Source: Actinacidiphila rubida
Lineage (GTDB): Bacteria; Actinomycetota; Actinomycetes; Streptomycetales; Streptomycetaceae
Direction of reading: 5' to 3'
Length of the DNA: 32,340 nt
Assembly: GCF_900110255.1 (NCBI RefSeq)
Contig: NZ_FODD01000063.1
Location: 1-32,340, forward strand
Positions within the stretch are counted from its first letter, which is position 1. Each line of letters starts with the position of its first letter. Under the pieces are notes generated by a model. That model searched no databases and was not told where the DNA came from. It saw only the letters and a program-made list of their open reading frames with translations. The translations under genes were made by a program, and so were the position numbers. Shown here piece by piece: positions 1-6,650 of the stretch.

Positions 1-6
1 TCCTCG

Positions 7-59
7 GAAATGTGCATACGGGTACGTACGCATCCGCACCCGGGGGCCGCGCACATTTC
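7..59 (-). repeat. Hairpin 1 of copy A (outer module)
   Basis: Perfect 9-bp arms GAAATGTGC (7-15) and GCACATTTC (51-59) enclose a 35-nt loop that contains the palindrome GTACGTAC (22-29). Read on the minus strand it is preceded by TCCCCGCAGA and followed by CGAGGA, the same borders as hairpin 2. It is therefore an inverted second copy of the same module. Confidence 0.8.
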
Positions 60-188
60 TCTGCGGGGAGCACTTCCTCCCCACCCCCTCCCGCTTACCC
101 ACCGTGCGGCGGGGGACATGGGACACGGCCAACGCCCTCCCGCAGACGGGGACCGGCCGGAAGGGGACGATCCGGGTGTGTCCCCGCA

Positions 189-241
189 GAACTGTGCATC
201 CACCCGCCCAACAGAACGAAAGAACGGCGCACGCACAGTTC
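189..241 (+). repeat. Hairpin 2 of copy A (variable module)
   Basis: Perfect 9-bp arms GAACTGTGC (189-197) and GCACAGTTC (233-241) enclose a 35-nt loop. Total length is 53 nt, the same as hairpin 1. The matching place in copy B (32139-32190) has different arms (GAGCTTTGCA/TGCAAAGCTC) and an unrelated loop, yet pairing is kept. Confidence 0.8.
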
Positions 242-292
242 GAGGAGACACTCCCGGAGTGGCCCCTGACCCCACCCACGAACCTGCACCGC

Positions 293-480
293 CAGGGGCG
301 CGAGGAACTGCGCGAGCAACCACGACGAGACCGTCAGACGGCAGCGCGCAGCGCGCGGCACCCCGGATGCCGCAGGGGCGCGGGGAACGGCGCGAGCAAC
401 CACGGCGAACCGTGCGACGGCGACGGCGAACAAGGGGCTGGACGAGCCCCGCAGGGGCCGCGGGGAACTGCGCGAGCCCC
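293..480. repeat. Three tandem ~80-bp Streptomyces-type intergenic repeats
   Basis: Units begin at 293, 373 and 452 (period 80 and 79). Each starts with a version of CAGGGGCGCGGGGAACTGCG followed by CGAGCAACCACG, a motif I know as very common between Streptomyces genes. The third unit is cut short and runs into a small C5/G5 hairpin (477-489) just after the stop codon of the acetyltransferase gene, where it may help terminate transcription. Confidence 0.75.
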
Positions 481-489
481 CGGAGGGGG

Positions 490-1293
490 TCAGGGGGTCC
501 ACACGTACGGCGTGGTGGTGGTCACCACCACGAAGCCGAGGCGCCGCAGAATCGGCGCACTGTCGTCGGACGCGTCGACCTGGAGGTACGGCACGGCGCG
601 GCCGGCGGCGAGCCGGGCCCTGGCCGCGACCAGGGCGCGGTAGATGCCGCGGCCGCGCCACGCCGTGAGGGTCGAACCGCCCCACAGCCCCGCGAAGTCG
701 GTGCCCGGCCGGAAGACGATCCAGGCCGCGGACACCGCTTCGCCGCCGGCCTCGGCGAGGAACACCACGACGTCGTCGGGTGCGGCGGCCGCGCGGCCCC
801 GCAGGTCCTCGCCGAGCCAGGCCATGTCCATGTCCCACACGGTGGTGAGCAGGGCGCCGATCGCCGTGAAGTCCGCCGGGTCGGCGGTCCGGCGGATCGT
901 CACGCCGGCCGGGCCGGCGTCGCCCTCGCCGCCGGCCAGTTCGTCCGTCCGCCCGATGAGCACCGTCTCCTGCTCCTCGGCCGCGAAGCCGGCCGCCCGC
1001 AGCCGTGCGGGCAGGTCCGCCGGGCGGTCGTGCCCGCGCACCTTCCACTCCACGGCCTCGCCGCGGGCCGCGAAGTAGTCGCGCTGCCGCGCGATCAGGG
1101 CGTCGAGCGCGGTGCCCTCCACGCCCAGGTCGGCCGGCGTCTGCACGAACCCGCGGGCCTGGCCCACCGTGCGGATCACCGGCCCGTCCCGCTCGCACTC
1201 CACCCCGGGCGCCAGCACCGCCGGCGCGCCCCTGAGCTGCCGGTCGTACGCCGCGCGCAGCGACGCGGCCTCCCCCTGCTCGTCATTCGTCAC
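490..1293 (-). CDS. GNAT family N-acetyltransferase
   Basis: Predicted acetyl-CoA-dependent N-acetyltransferase of about 267 residues; the substrate cannot be told from sequence. The C-terminal half has the GNAT fold signature. There is a strand and turn with ITIRRT-like sequence after a Gly-rich linker, then the acetyl-CoA-binding loop RGRGIYRALV (Q/RxxGxG/A type). The end, LQVDASDDSAPILRRLGF, is the usual final strand-helix-strand. The N-terminal half is less typical, so this may be a double-domain member with a degenerate first domain. I chose GTG at 1293 rather than the longer frame to 1341 because a TAGCGT -10 box lies seven bases upstream, which suggests a leaderless transcript. The gene diverges from lon and is followed by intergenic repeats. 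Confidence 0.85.
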   Translation of the reverse strand: MTNDEQGEAASLRAAYDRQLRGAPAVLAPGVECERDGPVIRTVGQARGFVQTPADLGVEGTALDALIARQRDYFAARGEAVEWKVRGHDRPADLPARLRAAGFAAEEQETVLIGRTDELAGGEGDAGPAGVTIRRTADPADFTAIGALLTTVWDMDMAWLGEDLRGRAAAAPDDVVVFLAEAGGEAVSAAWIVFRPGTDFAGLWGGSTLTAWRGRGIYRALVAARARLAAGRAVPYLQVDASDDSAPILRRLGFVVVTTTTPYVWTP

Positions 1294-1300
1294 CCCGCCC

Positions 1301-1306
1301 ACGCTA
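1301..1306 (-). promoter_or_regulatory. -10 box of a probable leaderless promoter (GNAT gene)
   Basis: TAGCGT on the minus strand ends seven bases before GTG at 1293. This places the expected transcription start at or next to the start codon. No convincing -35 box is visible. Confidence 0.45.
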
Positions 1307-1412
1307 GGACCCGCCGCAACGGGTTTTCCGCGCCGCGTCACCGCGTGCCCGGCGCGAGCGGCCGATCGCTGTGGGCGAACAGGGCTCCGGGAACACCGGG
1401 TGGGCGTGCGGG

Positions 1413-1433
1413 GTTGAGCCGGGTGTACTCAAT
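1413..1433. promoter_or_regulatory. HAIR element (HspR operator) upstream of lon
   Basis: GTTGAGC (1413-1419), seven bases, then ACTCAAT (1427-1433) fits the HAIR consensus CTTGAGT-N7-ACTCAAG with one change at each outer end and one inner change. It lies 22 bp before the lon start codon. In Streptomyces, HspR is known to repress lon together with dnaK and clpB, so heat-shock control by HspR is the likely regulation here. Confidence 0.8.
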
Positions 1434-1454
1434 TTGCTTGCTTAGGGAGAGATC

Positions 1455-3875
1455 ATGGCCTCTGAGCCCGGCACCCCCACCCTCACGCTCCCCGTCCTGC
1501 CCCTGGACGACGAAGTCGTCCTGCCGGGCATGGTCGTGCCCCTCGACCTCACCGACACCGAGGTGCGCGCCGCCGTCGAGGCGGCCCAGGCCGCCGCGAA
1601 CCGCGGGAGCGGGTCGGGAAAGCCCCGGGTGCTCCTCGTCCCGCGCGTGGACGGGAAGTATGCCGCGGTCGGCACGCTCGGCACCGTCGAGCAGGTCGGC
1701 CGGCTGTCCGACGGCGATCCTGGAGCCGTCATCCGCGGGCGCGCCCGCGTCCGTATCGGCGCCGGCACCACCGGGCCCGGCGCGGCCCTGTGGGTCGAGG
1801 GCACCTCGATCGAGGAGCCCGTACCCGCCGAGTCGCCCGGCACCGTCGCCGAGCTGATGAAGGAGTACAAGGCACTGGCCACCAGCTGGCTGCGCAAGCG
1901 CGGCGCCTGGCAGGTCGTGGACCGCGTCCAGCAGATCGAGGACGTGAGCCAGCTCGCCGACAACTCCGGCTATTCACCGTTCCTGACCACCGAACAGCGC
2001 GTCGAGCTGCTGGAGACCGCCGATCCGGTGGTCCGGCTGAAGCTGGCCACCCAGTGGCTGCGCGACCACCTCGCGGAGCAGGACGTCGCGGAGACCATCC
2101 GCAAGGACGTCCAGGAGGGCATGGAGAAGCAGCAGCGGGAGTTCCTGCTGCGGCAGCAGCTGGAGGCCGTCCGCAAGGAGCTGGCCGAGCTGAACGGCGA
2201 CCCGGAGAACGAGAGCGACGACTACCGCGCCCGCGTCGAGGCCGCCGACCTGCCGGAGACCGTGCGCGAGGCGGCCCTGAAGGAGGTCGAGAAGCTGGAG
2301 CGGTCCACCGACGCCTCGCCCGAGGGCAGCTGGATCCGCACCTGGCTCGACACCGTCCTCGAACTGCCGTGGAACACCACCACGCAGGACACGTACGACG
2401 TGTCCGGCGCGCGGGCGGTGCTCGACGCCGACCACGCCGGTCTGAACGACGTCAAGGAGCGCATCACCGAGTACCTGGCGGTGCGCAAGCGCCGGGCCGA
2501 CCGCGGCCTGGGTGTGGTCGGCGGCCGTCGTGGCGGCGCGGTGCTGGCACTGGTCGGCCCGCCCGGGGTCGGCAAGACCTCGCTGGGCGAGTCCGTGGCC
2601 CGCGCGATGGGCCGCAAGTTCGTCCGCGTCGCCCTGGGCGGCGTGCGCGACGAGGCGGAGATCCGCGGCCACCGCAGGACGTACGTGGGCGCGCTGCCCG
2701 GCCGGATCGTCCGGGCGATCAAGGAGGCCGGGTCGATGAACCCGGTGGTGCTGCTCGACGAGATCGACAAGGTCGGCTCGGACTACCGGGGCGATCCGGC
2801 GGCCGCGCTGCTGGAGGTCCTGGACCCGGCGCAGAACCACACCTTCCGCGACCACTACCTGGAGGTCGAACTCGACCTGTCGGACGTGGTGTTCCTCGCC
2901 ACGGCCAACGTCCTGGAGGCCATCCCTGAGCCGCTGCTCGACCGCATGGAGCTGGTCAGGCTCGACGGCTACACCGAGGACGAGAAGGTCGTCATCGCCC
3001 GGGACCACCTGCTCCCGCGCCAGCTGGAGCGGGCCGGCCTGGACGGCGACGAGGTCGCTCTGTCCGAGGAGGCGCTGCGCAAGCTCGCCGGGGAGTACAC
3101 CCGGGAGGCCGGCGTGCGCACCCTGGAGCGGACGGTCGCCCGCATCCTGCGGAAGATCGCGGCACGGCACGAACTGGGCGACCAGGAACTGCCGTTCACG
3201 GTCGGCGGGGACGACCTGCGCGGACTGATCGGCCGGCCGCACCACGTGCCGGAGTCCGCTCAGGACCCGGCGGAGCGGCGGACCGCGGTGCCCGGCGTGG
3301 CCACCGGCCTGGCCGTCACCGGCGCGGGCGGCGACGTGCTCTACATCGAGGCGTCGCTGGCCGACCCGGAGACCGGCGGGGCGGGCCTGCAGCTCACCGG
3401 CCAGCTGGGCGACGTGATGAAGGAGTCCGCGCAGATCGCGCTGTCCTTCCTGCGCTCGCACGGCGCCGAACTGGAGCTGCCGGTCGGCGACCTGAAGGAC
3501 CGCGGCGTCCACCTGCACGTGCCGGCGGGCGCGGTGCCGAAGGACGGCCCGAGCGCGGGCGTCACGATGACGACGGCGCTGGCGTCGCTGCTGTCCGGGC
3601 AGCGGGTCCGCACGGACGTCGCCATGACCGGCGAGGTCTCGCTGACGGGCCGGGTGCTGCCGATCGGCGGGGTCAAGCAGAAGCTGCTGGCCGCACACCG
3701 GGCGGGCATCACCACGGTGGTGATCCCGAAGCGCAACGAGCCGGACCTGGACGACGTCCCGGCGGAGATCCTCGAAGCCCTTGAGGTGCACCCCGTCTCC
3801 GACGTCCGCCACGTCCTGAAGCTGGCGCTCGAGCCGGCCGAGACGGCGACGCCGTCGGTCCCGGTCGCCGCCTGA
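1455..3875 (+). CDS. lon: ATP-dependent protease Lon
   Basis: Cytoplasmic AAA+ serine protease that degrades misfolded and some regulatory proteins. At 806 residues it has normal LonA length. The order is an N-terminal substrate-binding domain (about 1-200), a helical region rich in Gln/Glu/Arg (about 210-290), the AAA+ domain and the protease domain. Walker A is GPPGVGKTS at about 368-376 and Walker B is LLDEIDK. The sensor region TANVLEAIPEPLLDRMEL follows. The Ser-Lys dyad is Ser700 in KDGPSAG and Lys743 in GGVKQK. ATG at 1455 follows a ribosome site AGGGAGAG (1444-1451). The HAIR box just upstream predicts HspR control. A strong hairpin terminator follows the stop codon. The gene is complete and I see nothing broken. 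Confidence 0.98.
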   Translation: MASEPGTPTLTLPVLPLDDEVVLPGMVVPLDLTDTEVRAAVEAAQAAANRGSGSGKPRVLLVPRVDGKYAAVGTLGTVEQVGRLSDGDPGAVIRGRARVRIGAGTTGPGAALWVEGTSIEEPVPAESPGTVAELMKEYKALATSWLRKRGAWQVVDRVQQIEDVSQLADNSGYSPFLTTEQRVELLETADPVVRLKLATQWLRDHLAEQDVAETIRKDVQEGMEKQQREFLLRQQLEAVRKELAELNGDPENESDDYRARVEAADLPETVREAALKEVEKLERSTDASPEGSWIRTWLDTVLELPWNTTTQDTYDVSGARAVLDADHAGLNDVKERITEYLAVRKRRADRGLGVVGGRRGGAVLALVGPPGVGKTSLGESVARAMGRKFVRVALGGVRDEAEIRGHRRTYVGALPGRIVRAIKEAGSMNPVVLLDEIDKVGSDYRGDPAAALLEVLDPAQNHTFRDHYLEVELDLSDVVFLATANVLEAIPEPLLDRMELVRLDGYTEDEKVVIARDHLLPRQLERAGLDGDEVALSEEALRKLAGEYTREAGVRTLERTVARILRKIAARHELGDQELPFTVGGDDLRGLIGRPHHVPESAQDPAERRTAVPGVATGLAVTGAGGDVLYIEASLADPETGGAGLQLTGQLGDVMKESAQIALSFLRSHGAELELPVGDLKDRGVHLHVPAGAVPKDGPSAGVTMTTALASLLSGQRVRTDVAMTGEVSLTGRVLPIGGVKQKLLAAHRAGITTVVIPKRNEPDLDDVPAEILEALEVHPVSDVRHVLKLALEPAETATPSVPVAA

Positions 3876-3894
3876 CCCGCACCGCGGTGTGAAC

Positions 3895-3925
3895 GAACCC
3901 CCCAAGGCCCTGCCTTGGGGGGTTC
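3895..3925. terminator. Hairpin terminator between lon and the lysozyme gene
   Basis: A perfect 14-bp stem, GAACCCCCCAAGGC (3895-3908) with GCCTTGGGGGGTTC (3912-3925), encloses a 3-nt loop. It lies between two convergent genes and can serve both. No T-tract follows, which is usual in Streptomyces. Confidence 0.85.
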
Positions 3926-3944
3926 GCCGTTCCCGCATGCCGGG

Positions 3945-4802
3945 TCAGCCGGTGGCGAGGGCCTTCAGGCGGGTCGTGTCGCCGTTGAAGTAGTCCTGGT
4001 CACCGGGGAAGGTGCCGGAGTCGGCGTACTGCCAGAACGTGTAGTACGTGTACCCCGCCGGCAGCGTCCCGGCGCTGCTCGCGTACTTGGCGATCCAGAA
4101 CGGGCTGGTCGCGGCGAAGCCCGAGTTGTTGCCGGTGCAGGTCGACCACCAGTCGTAGGTCGAGTAGATCACCGGGTACGTGCCCTCCTTGGCGTGGTAC
4201 TCGTTGGCGAACGCGTGGATCCAGCTGACCATGCTCGCCTGGCTCAGGCCGTAGCAGGTCGTGCCGTACGGGTTGTACTCGATGTCCAGCGCGCCCGGCA
4301 GCGTCTTGCCGTCCGAGGACCAGCCGCCACCGTGCGCGATGAAGTAGTCCGCCTGCGTGGCGCCGCCGGAGGTGTCGGGCGTCGCGAAGTGGTACGAGCC
4401 GCGGATCATGCCCACGTTGTACGAGCCGTTGTACTGCTGCGCGAAGTACGGGTTGGTGTACGAGGTGCTCTCGGTCGCCTTGATGTAGGCGAACTTCGCG
4501 CCGTTGGCCCAGGCCGTCGACCAGGCGACGTTGCCCTGGTAGCTGGAGACGTCCATGCCGGGCGTCTGCGCCACCAGCGGGGTGACGGTGGTCGTGGCGG
4601 AGCCCGACCCCTCGTGGGCGCGGACGGTGGAGCCCATCCAGTCGAGTTCGGGGTGGGAGACGTGCCCCTTGGCCGCGGCGTGCGCGGTTCCGGGCGCGCC
4701 CATCAGCAGGGCGAGCAGGGCGACGAAGAGACCGGCCAGCACGGCGACTCTGGTCCGGGCCGAGCCTGTGCGGTGCACGACGGAGAAGACTCCGTGGGAC
4801 AT
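3945..4802 (-). CDS. Secreted GH25 lysozyme (N-acetylmuramidase)
   Basis: Cleaves the beta-1,4 bond between N-acetylmuramic acid and N-acetylglucosamine in peptidoglycan, acting outside the cell. The protein has 285 residues. A long Sec signal peptide (basic start, hydrophobic stretch about 18-35, AHA cleavage region about 40-43) leads to a GH25 domain from about residue 80 to the end. It opens with GMDVSSYQG (Asp84), and the acid/base pair lies in ALDIEYN (Asp173, Glu175). Aromatic strands such as YYTFWQYAD near the C-terminus are typical. It resembles the Streptomyces cellosyl / lysozyme M1 group. ATG at 4802 has a good ribosome site GGAGG. The upstream region is shared with the divergent MarR gene, so MarR control is possible but unproven. 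Confidence 0.93.
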   Translation of the reverse strand: MSHGVFSVVHRTGSARTRVAVLAGLFVALLALLMGAPGTAHAAAKGHVSHPELDWMGSTVRAHEGSGSATTTVTPLVAQTPGMDVSSYQGNVAWSTAWANGAKFAYIKATESTSYTNPYFAQQYNGSYNVGMIRGSYHFATPDTSGGATQADYFIAHGGGWSSDGKTLPGALDIEYNPYGTTCYGLSQASMVSWIHAFANEYHAKEGTYPVIYSTYDWWSTCTGNNSGFAATSPFWIAKYASSAGTLPAGYTYYTFWQYADSGTFPGDQDYFNGDTTRLKALATG

Positions 4803-4940
4803 GCGTCCTCCAGGGTGGGTGGGCTCTGGGGGTGACTCGGCATGACCATTTGGGATGGTCATGACAGGCAGACGGTAGGGGTGGGCGGGGCGCGGCGAAA
4901 GGCCCCCTGAAACCGCCTTTGGTCTACGCCTGCGAAATAC

Positions 4941-4993
4941 TTGACGTGCTGCGAGAACCTCCCCCCATGAAGAAAACTTTCGTGCACTGAAAG
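4941..4993 (+). promoter_or_regulatory. Possible promoter and MarR operator in the lysozyme/marR intergenic region
   Basis: TTGACG (4941-4946) could be a -35 box. Nearer the MarR start lies the inverted repeat CTTTC-N7-GAAAG (4977-4993), ten bases before GTG at 5004. MarR regulators usually bind such dyads in their own promoter. The -10 box is unclear. Confidence 0.35.
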
Positions 4994-5003
4994 CGGGAAC
5001 ACT

Positions 5004-5471
5004 GTGAGCGAAGCGACCGACAGCGCGCGGGACTTGACGACGGACGCGCTGGAGCGGGAGATCACCGTCCTGCTGCGCCGGGCGCGCGCGGCCTCCGGCG
5101 AGCTGGCGCGCGCGGTCCACCCCGAGCTGGAGTCCTCCGCGTACGGCCTCCTGGTGCGGCTGGCCGAGGCGGAGCCGGAGCGGGCCACCGACCTGGCGGC
5201 GTACTTCGGCGTCGGCAAGGCCACGATGAGCCGCCAGCTGCGCGCCCTGGAGGACCTGGGGCTGGTCGCCAGGGAGCCGGACCCGGCGGACGGCCGGGCG
5301 TTCCTGGTGCGGCTCACCGACGAGGGCCGCGAACGCTTCTCGCGGGTGCGCAGCGCCCGCCGCGAGCGGTACCTGCGGCAGCTCACCGCCTGGGACCGCA
5401 CCGAGGTCGCCGAACTGGCCCGGCTGCTGCACAAGCTCAACGACCTTCAACTGGGCGACAGCCAGCCGTAG
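5004..5471 (+). CDS. MarR family transcriptional regulator
   Basis: Winged-helix DNA-binding regulator of 155 residues, the usual MarR length. It binds DNA as a dimer and often lets go on binding a small phenolic or oxidant ligand; the ligand here is unknown. The recognition helix is in AAYFGVGKATMSRQLRALE (about 70-88). The wing is the classic PDPADGRAFLVRLTDEGRE (DPxDxR signature, about 95-113). The flanking helices form the dimer interface. GTG at 5004 is the only sensible start, with a weak upstream GCGGGA. It is transcribed away from the lysozyme gene, and an inverted repeat just upstream suggests autoregulation. Confidence 0.92.
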   Translation: MSEATDSARDLTTDALEREITVLLRRARAASGELARAVHPELESSAYGLLVRLAEAEPERATDLAAYFGVGKATMSRQLRALEDLGLVAREPDPADGRAFLVRLTDEGRERFSRVRSARRERYLRQLTAWDRTEVAELARLLHKLNDLQLGDSQP

Positions 5472-5526
5472 GTGCTGTCCTCGGCGTTCCCGCGTGTCCC
5501 CGCGCCGCCGGCCGCCCCGCCCGCGG

Positions 5527-6297
5527 CTACAGCTCGACCAGCACCGCGGTGGCGTCGTCGTACGGCTTGCCGCGCGGGAACGCCTCGCCCAGCGGATCGG
5601 CGTCCTCCAGCGACCTGACCCGTGCGATCAGCGCCTCGGGGCCGGCCTTGCGCAGCAGCGCGAAGGTGCTCTCCCAGTCGTCCGCGCCGAACACCTCCAC
5701 GGCGCGGGCCGCGCCGTCGGTCAGGGCGGCCAGTGCGCGCACGTCCGCGCGCGGCGTCCGGCCGGTGACCGCGCGCCCGCTGACCCCCGGGTCGGCGGCC
5801 GCCGTGAAGAAGCCGCCCTCCAGGTTGCGCAGCGGCGCGACCCGGCGGCCCTCGGCCCGCAGCCGGTCGATCCGGTCGTCCAGCACCGCCCGCACCCCGC
5901 CGCCGGCCGCCTCCAGCAGCAGTGCCGAGTCGGAGAGGACCAGGTGCTCGACCTCGTCGTCGTCCCAGCGCACGGCGACCACCGTGGCCTGCGGCGTCAG
6001 CGGGTGAGAAAGATCACAGGTGTCGCGATGGGCGTCCGCCGTACGGGAGATCGCGGCGGACAGACAGGCGGTAAGCGCCAGGTCCCGCCGTGAAACGGAC
6101 AGTTCGAGGAGGGCGCCGCCCAGCCGGGCGGTGAACCAGGGCACCGAGTGGCGGCAACCGCCGTTGCCCGGCGGCGGCGTGACGCCGTCCAGCAGCACCA
6201 GGGCGCCGCCCGCGCCGGACGCCGGGAGGGCCACCGACACGAAGTCCTCGTTGAGGACGTCCCGCTTGCCGGGCCGGCCGGCCGTCTCGATGCGCAT
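5527..6297 (-). CDS. PP2C-type phosphatase-like protein
   Basis: 256-residue protein with traces of the metal-dependent PP2C Ser/Thr phosphatase fold. RDVLNEDF near residue 12 matches the first metal motif (Asn-Glu-Asp18). LLDGVTPP (Asp37-Gly38) matches the second. ALTDGAARAVE in the second half carries another Asp, and KPYDDATAVLVEL at the end has the conserved DDAT. The domain looks complete but diverged, and the His-Gly part of the usual second motif is changed. The substrate is unknown. ATG at 6297 is chosen because the similarity starts there and longer frames are low-complexity. The gene lies between MarR and the divergent conservon, with no evident link to either. Confidence 0.75.
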   Translation of the reverse strand: MRIETAGRPGKRDVLNEDFVSVALPASGAGGALVLLDGVTPPPGNGGCRHSVPWFTARLGGALLELSVSRRDLALTACLSAAISRTADAHRDTCDLSHPLTPQATVVAVRWDDDEVEHLVLSDSALLLEAAGGGVRAVLDDRIDRLRAEGRRVAPLRNLEGGFFTAAADPGVSGRAVTGRTPRADVRALAALTDGAARAVEVFGADDWESTFALLRKAGPEALIARVRSLEDADPLGEAFPRGKPYDDATAVLVEL

Positions 6298-6650
6298 GCG
6301 GCCAGTGTGCAGGACGGACCGCCGGGGCCGGGGTACGCCCCCGGCCCGCCCGGCGGCGTGACCCTGCGGCCGGGCATTGGTACGGACCGTGGGGCGCCGG
6401 GGTGCGGCCGGGCATCCTGCCAAAGCCCGCGCCCGGGCGCCAGCGTTGCACCGGGGCAGCGGAACGAGGGGTTCCCGGGTGACACTGGACGGTCAACTCG
6501 GGCGTGCGATTCACTCGTTCGAGTGTCCGGTGGAGGGACGCCTGGCCCCTCTCCCGTCAAGGCTGCAAGGGTCGGAAGGACTTCTGCATATTCCCGGGGG
6601 ACAACCGGCTGCCCCGGGACCGGGCGACTACGTGATTGCGAGCACCGACA
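6298..6650. other. 353-bp intergenic region upstream of the conservon
   Basis: Region between the divergent PP2C-like gene and cvnA. It holds one clear dyad (6512-6525), described separately. An open frame at 6377-6658 crosses it but has composition and content unlike a protein gene. I see no RNA gene or terminator. Confidence 0.5.
6512..6525. promoter_or_regulatory. Palindrome upstream of cvnA
   Basis: CACTCG-TT-CGAGTG has perfect 6-bp arms and lies about 125 bp before the cvnA start in a comparatively AT-richer stretch (GATTCACTCG...). It is a candidate operator of the conservon operon; the binding protein is unknown. Confidence 0.4.

Larger units (their letters stand above)
1..305. repeat. 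Twin-hairpin intergenic repeat, copy A (inverted copy at 32075-32340)
   Basis: Positions 39-190 match the reverse complement of the right window end with only four substitutions (98, 121, 127, 141). Positions 240-305 match with one (284). Between these blocks the two copies share essentially nothing, because a ~53-nt hairpin has been replaced. The element carries two hairpins (7-59 and 189-241) pointing in opposite directions. Each lies between TCCCCGCAGA on its inner side and GAGGA on its outer side. The central spacer contains further short dyads, for example GGGGAC...GTCCCC at 164-185. No reading frame here looks like protein. I do not recognise a named family; a structured RNA or a BIME-like repeat are the two readings I consider. 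Confidence 0.85.

Noticed and set aside
293..480. CRISPR array
   Set aside because: Period is ~80 bp with only three units, no short repeat/unique spacer pattern and no cas genes.
10..1857. Very long open frame on the plus strand through repeats, the GNAT gene and the start of lon
   Set aside because: It is a high-GC shadow. The product is Arg/Pro/Gly-rich with no domain and crosses two well-supported genes.
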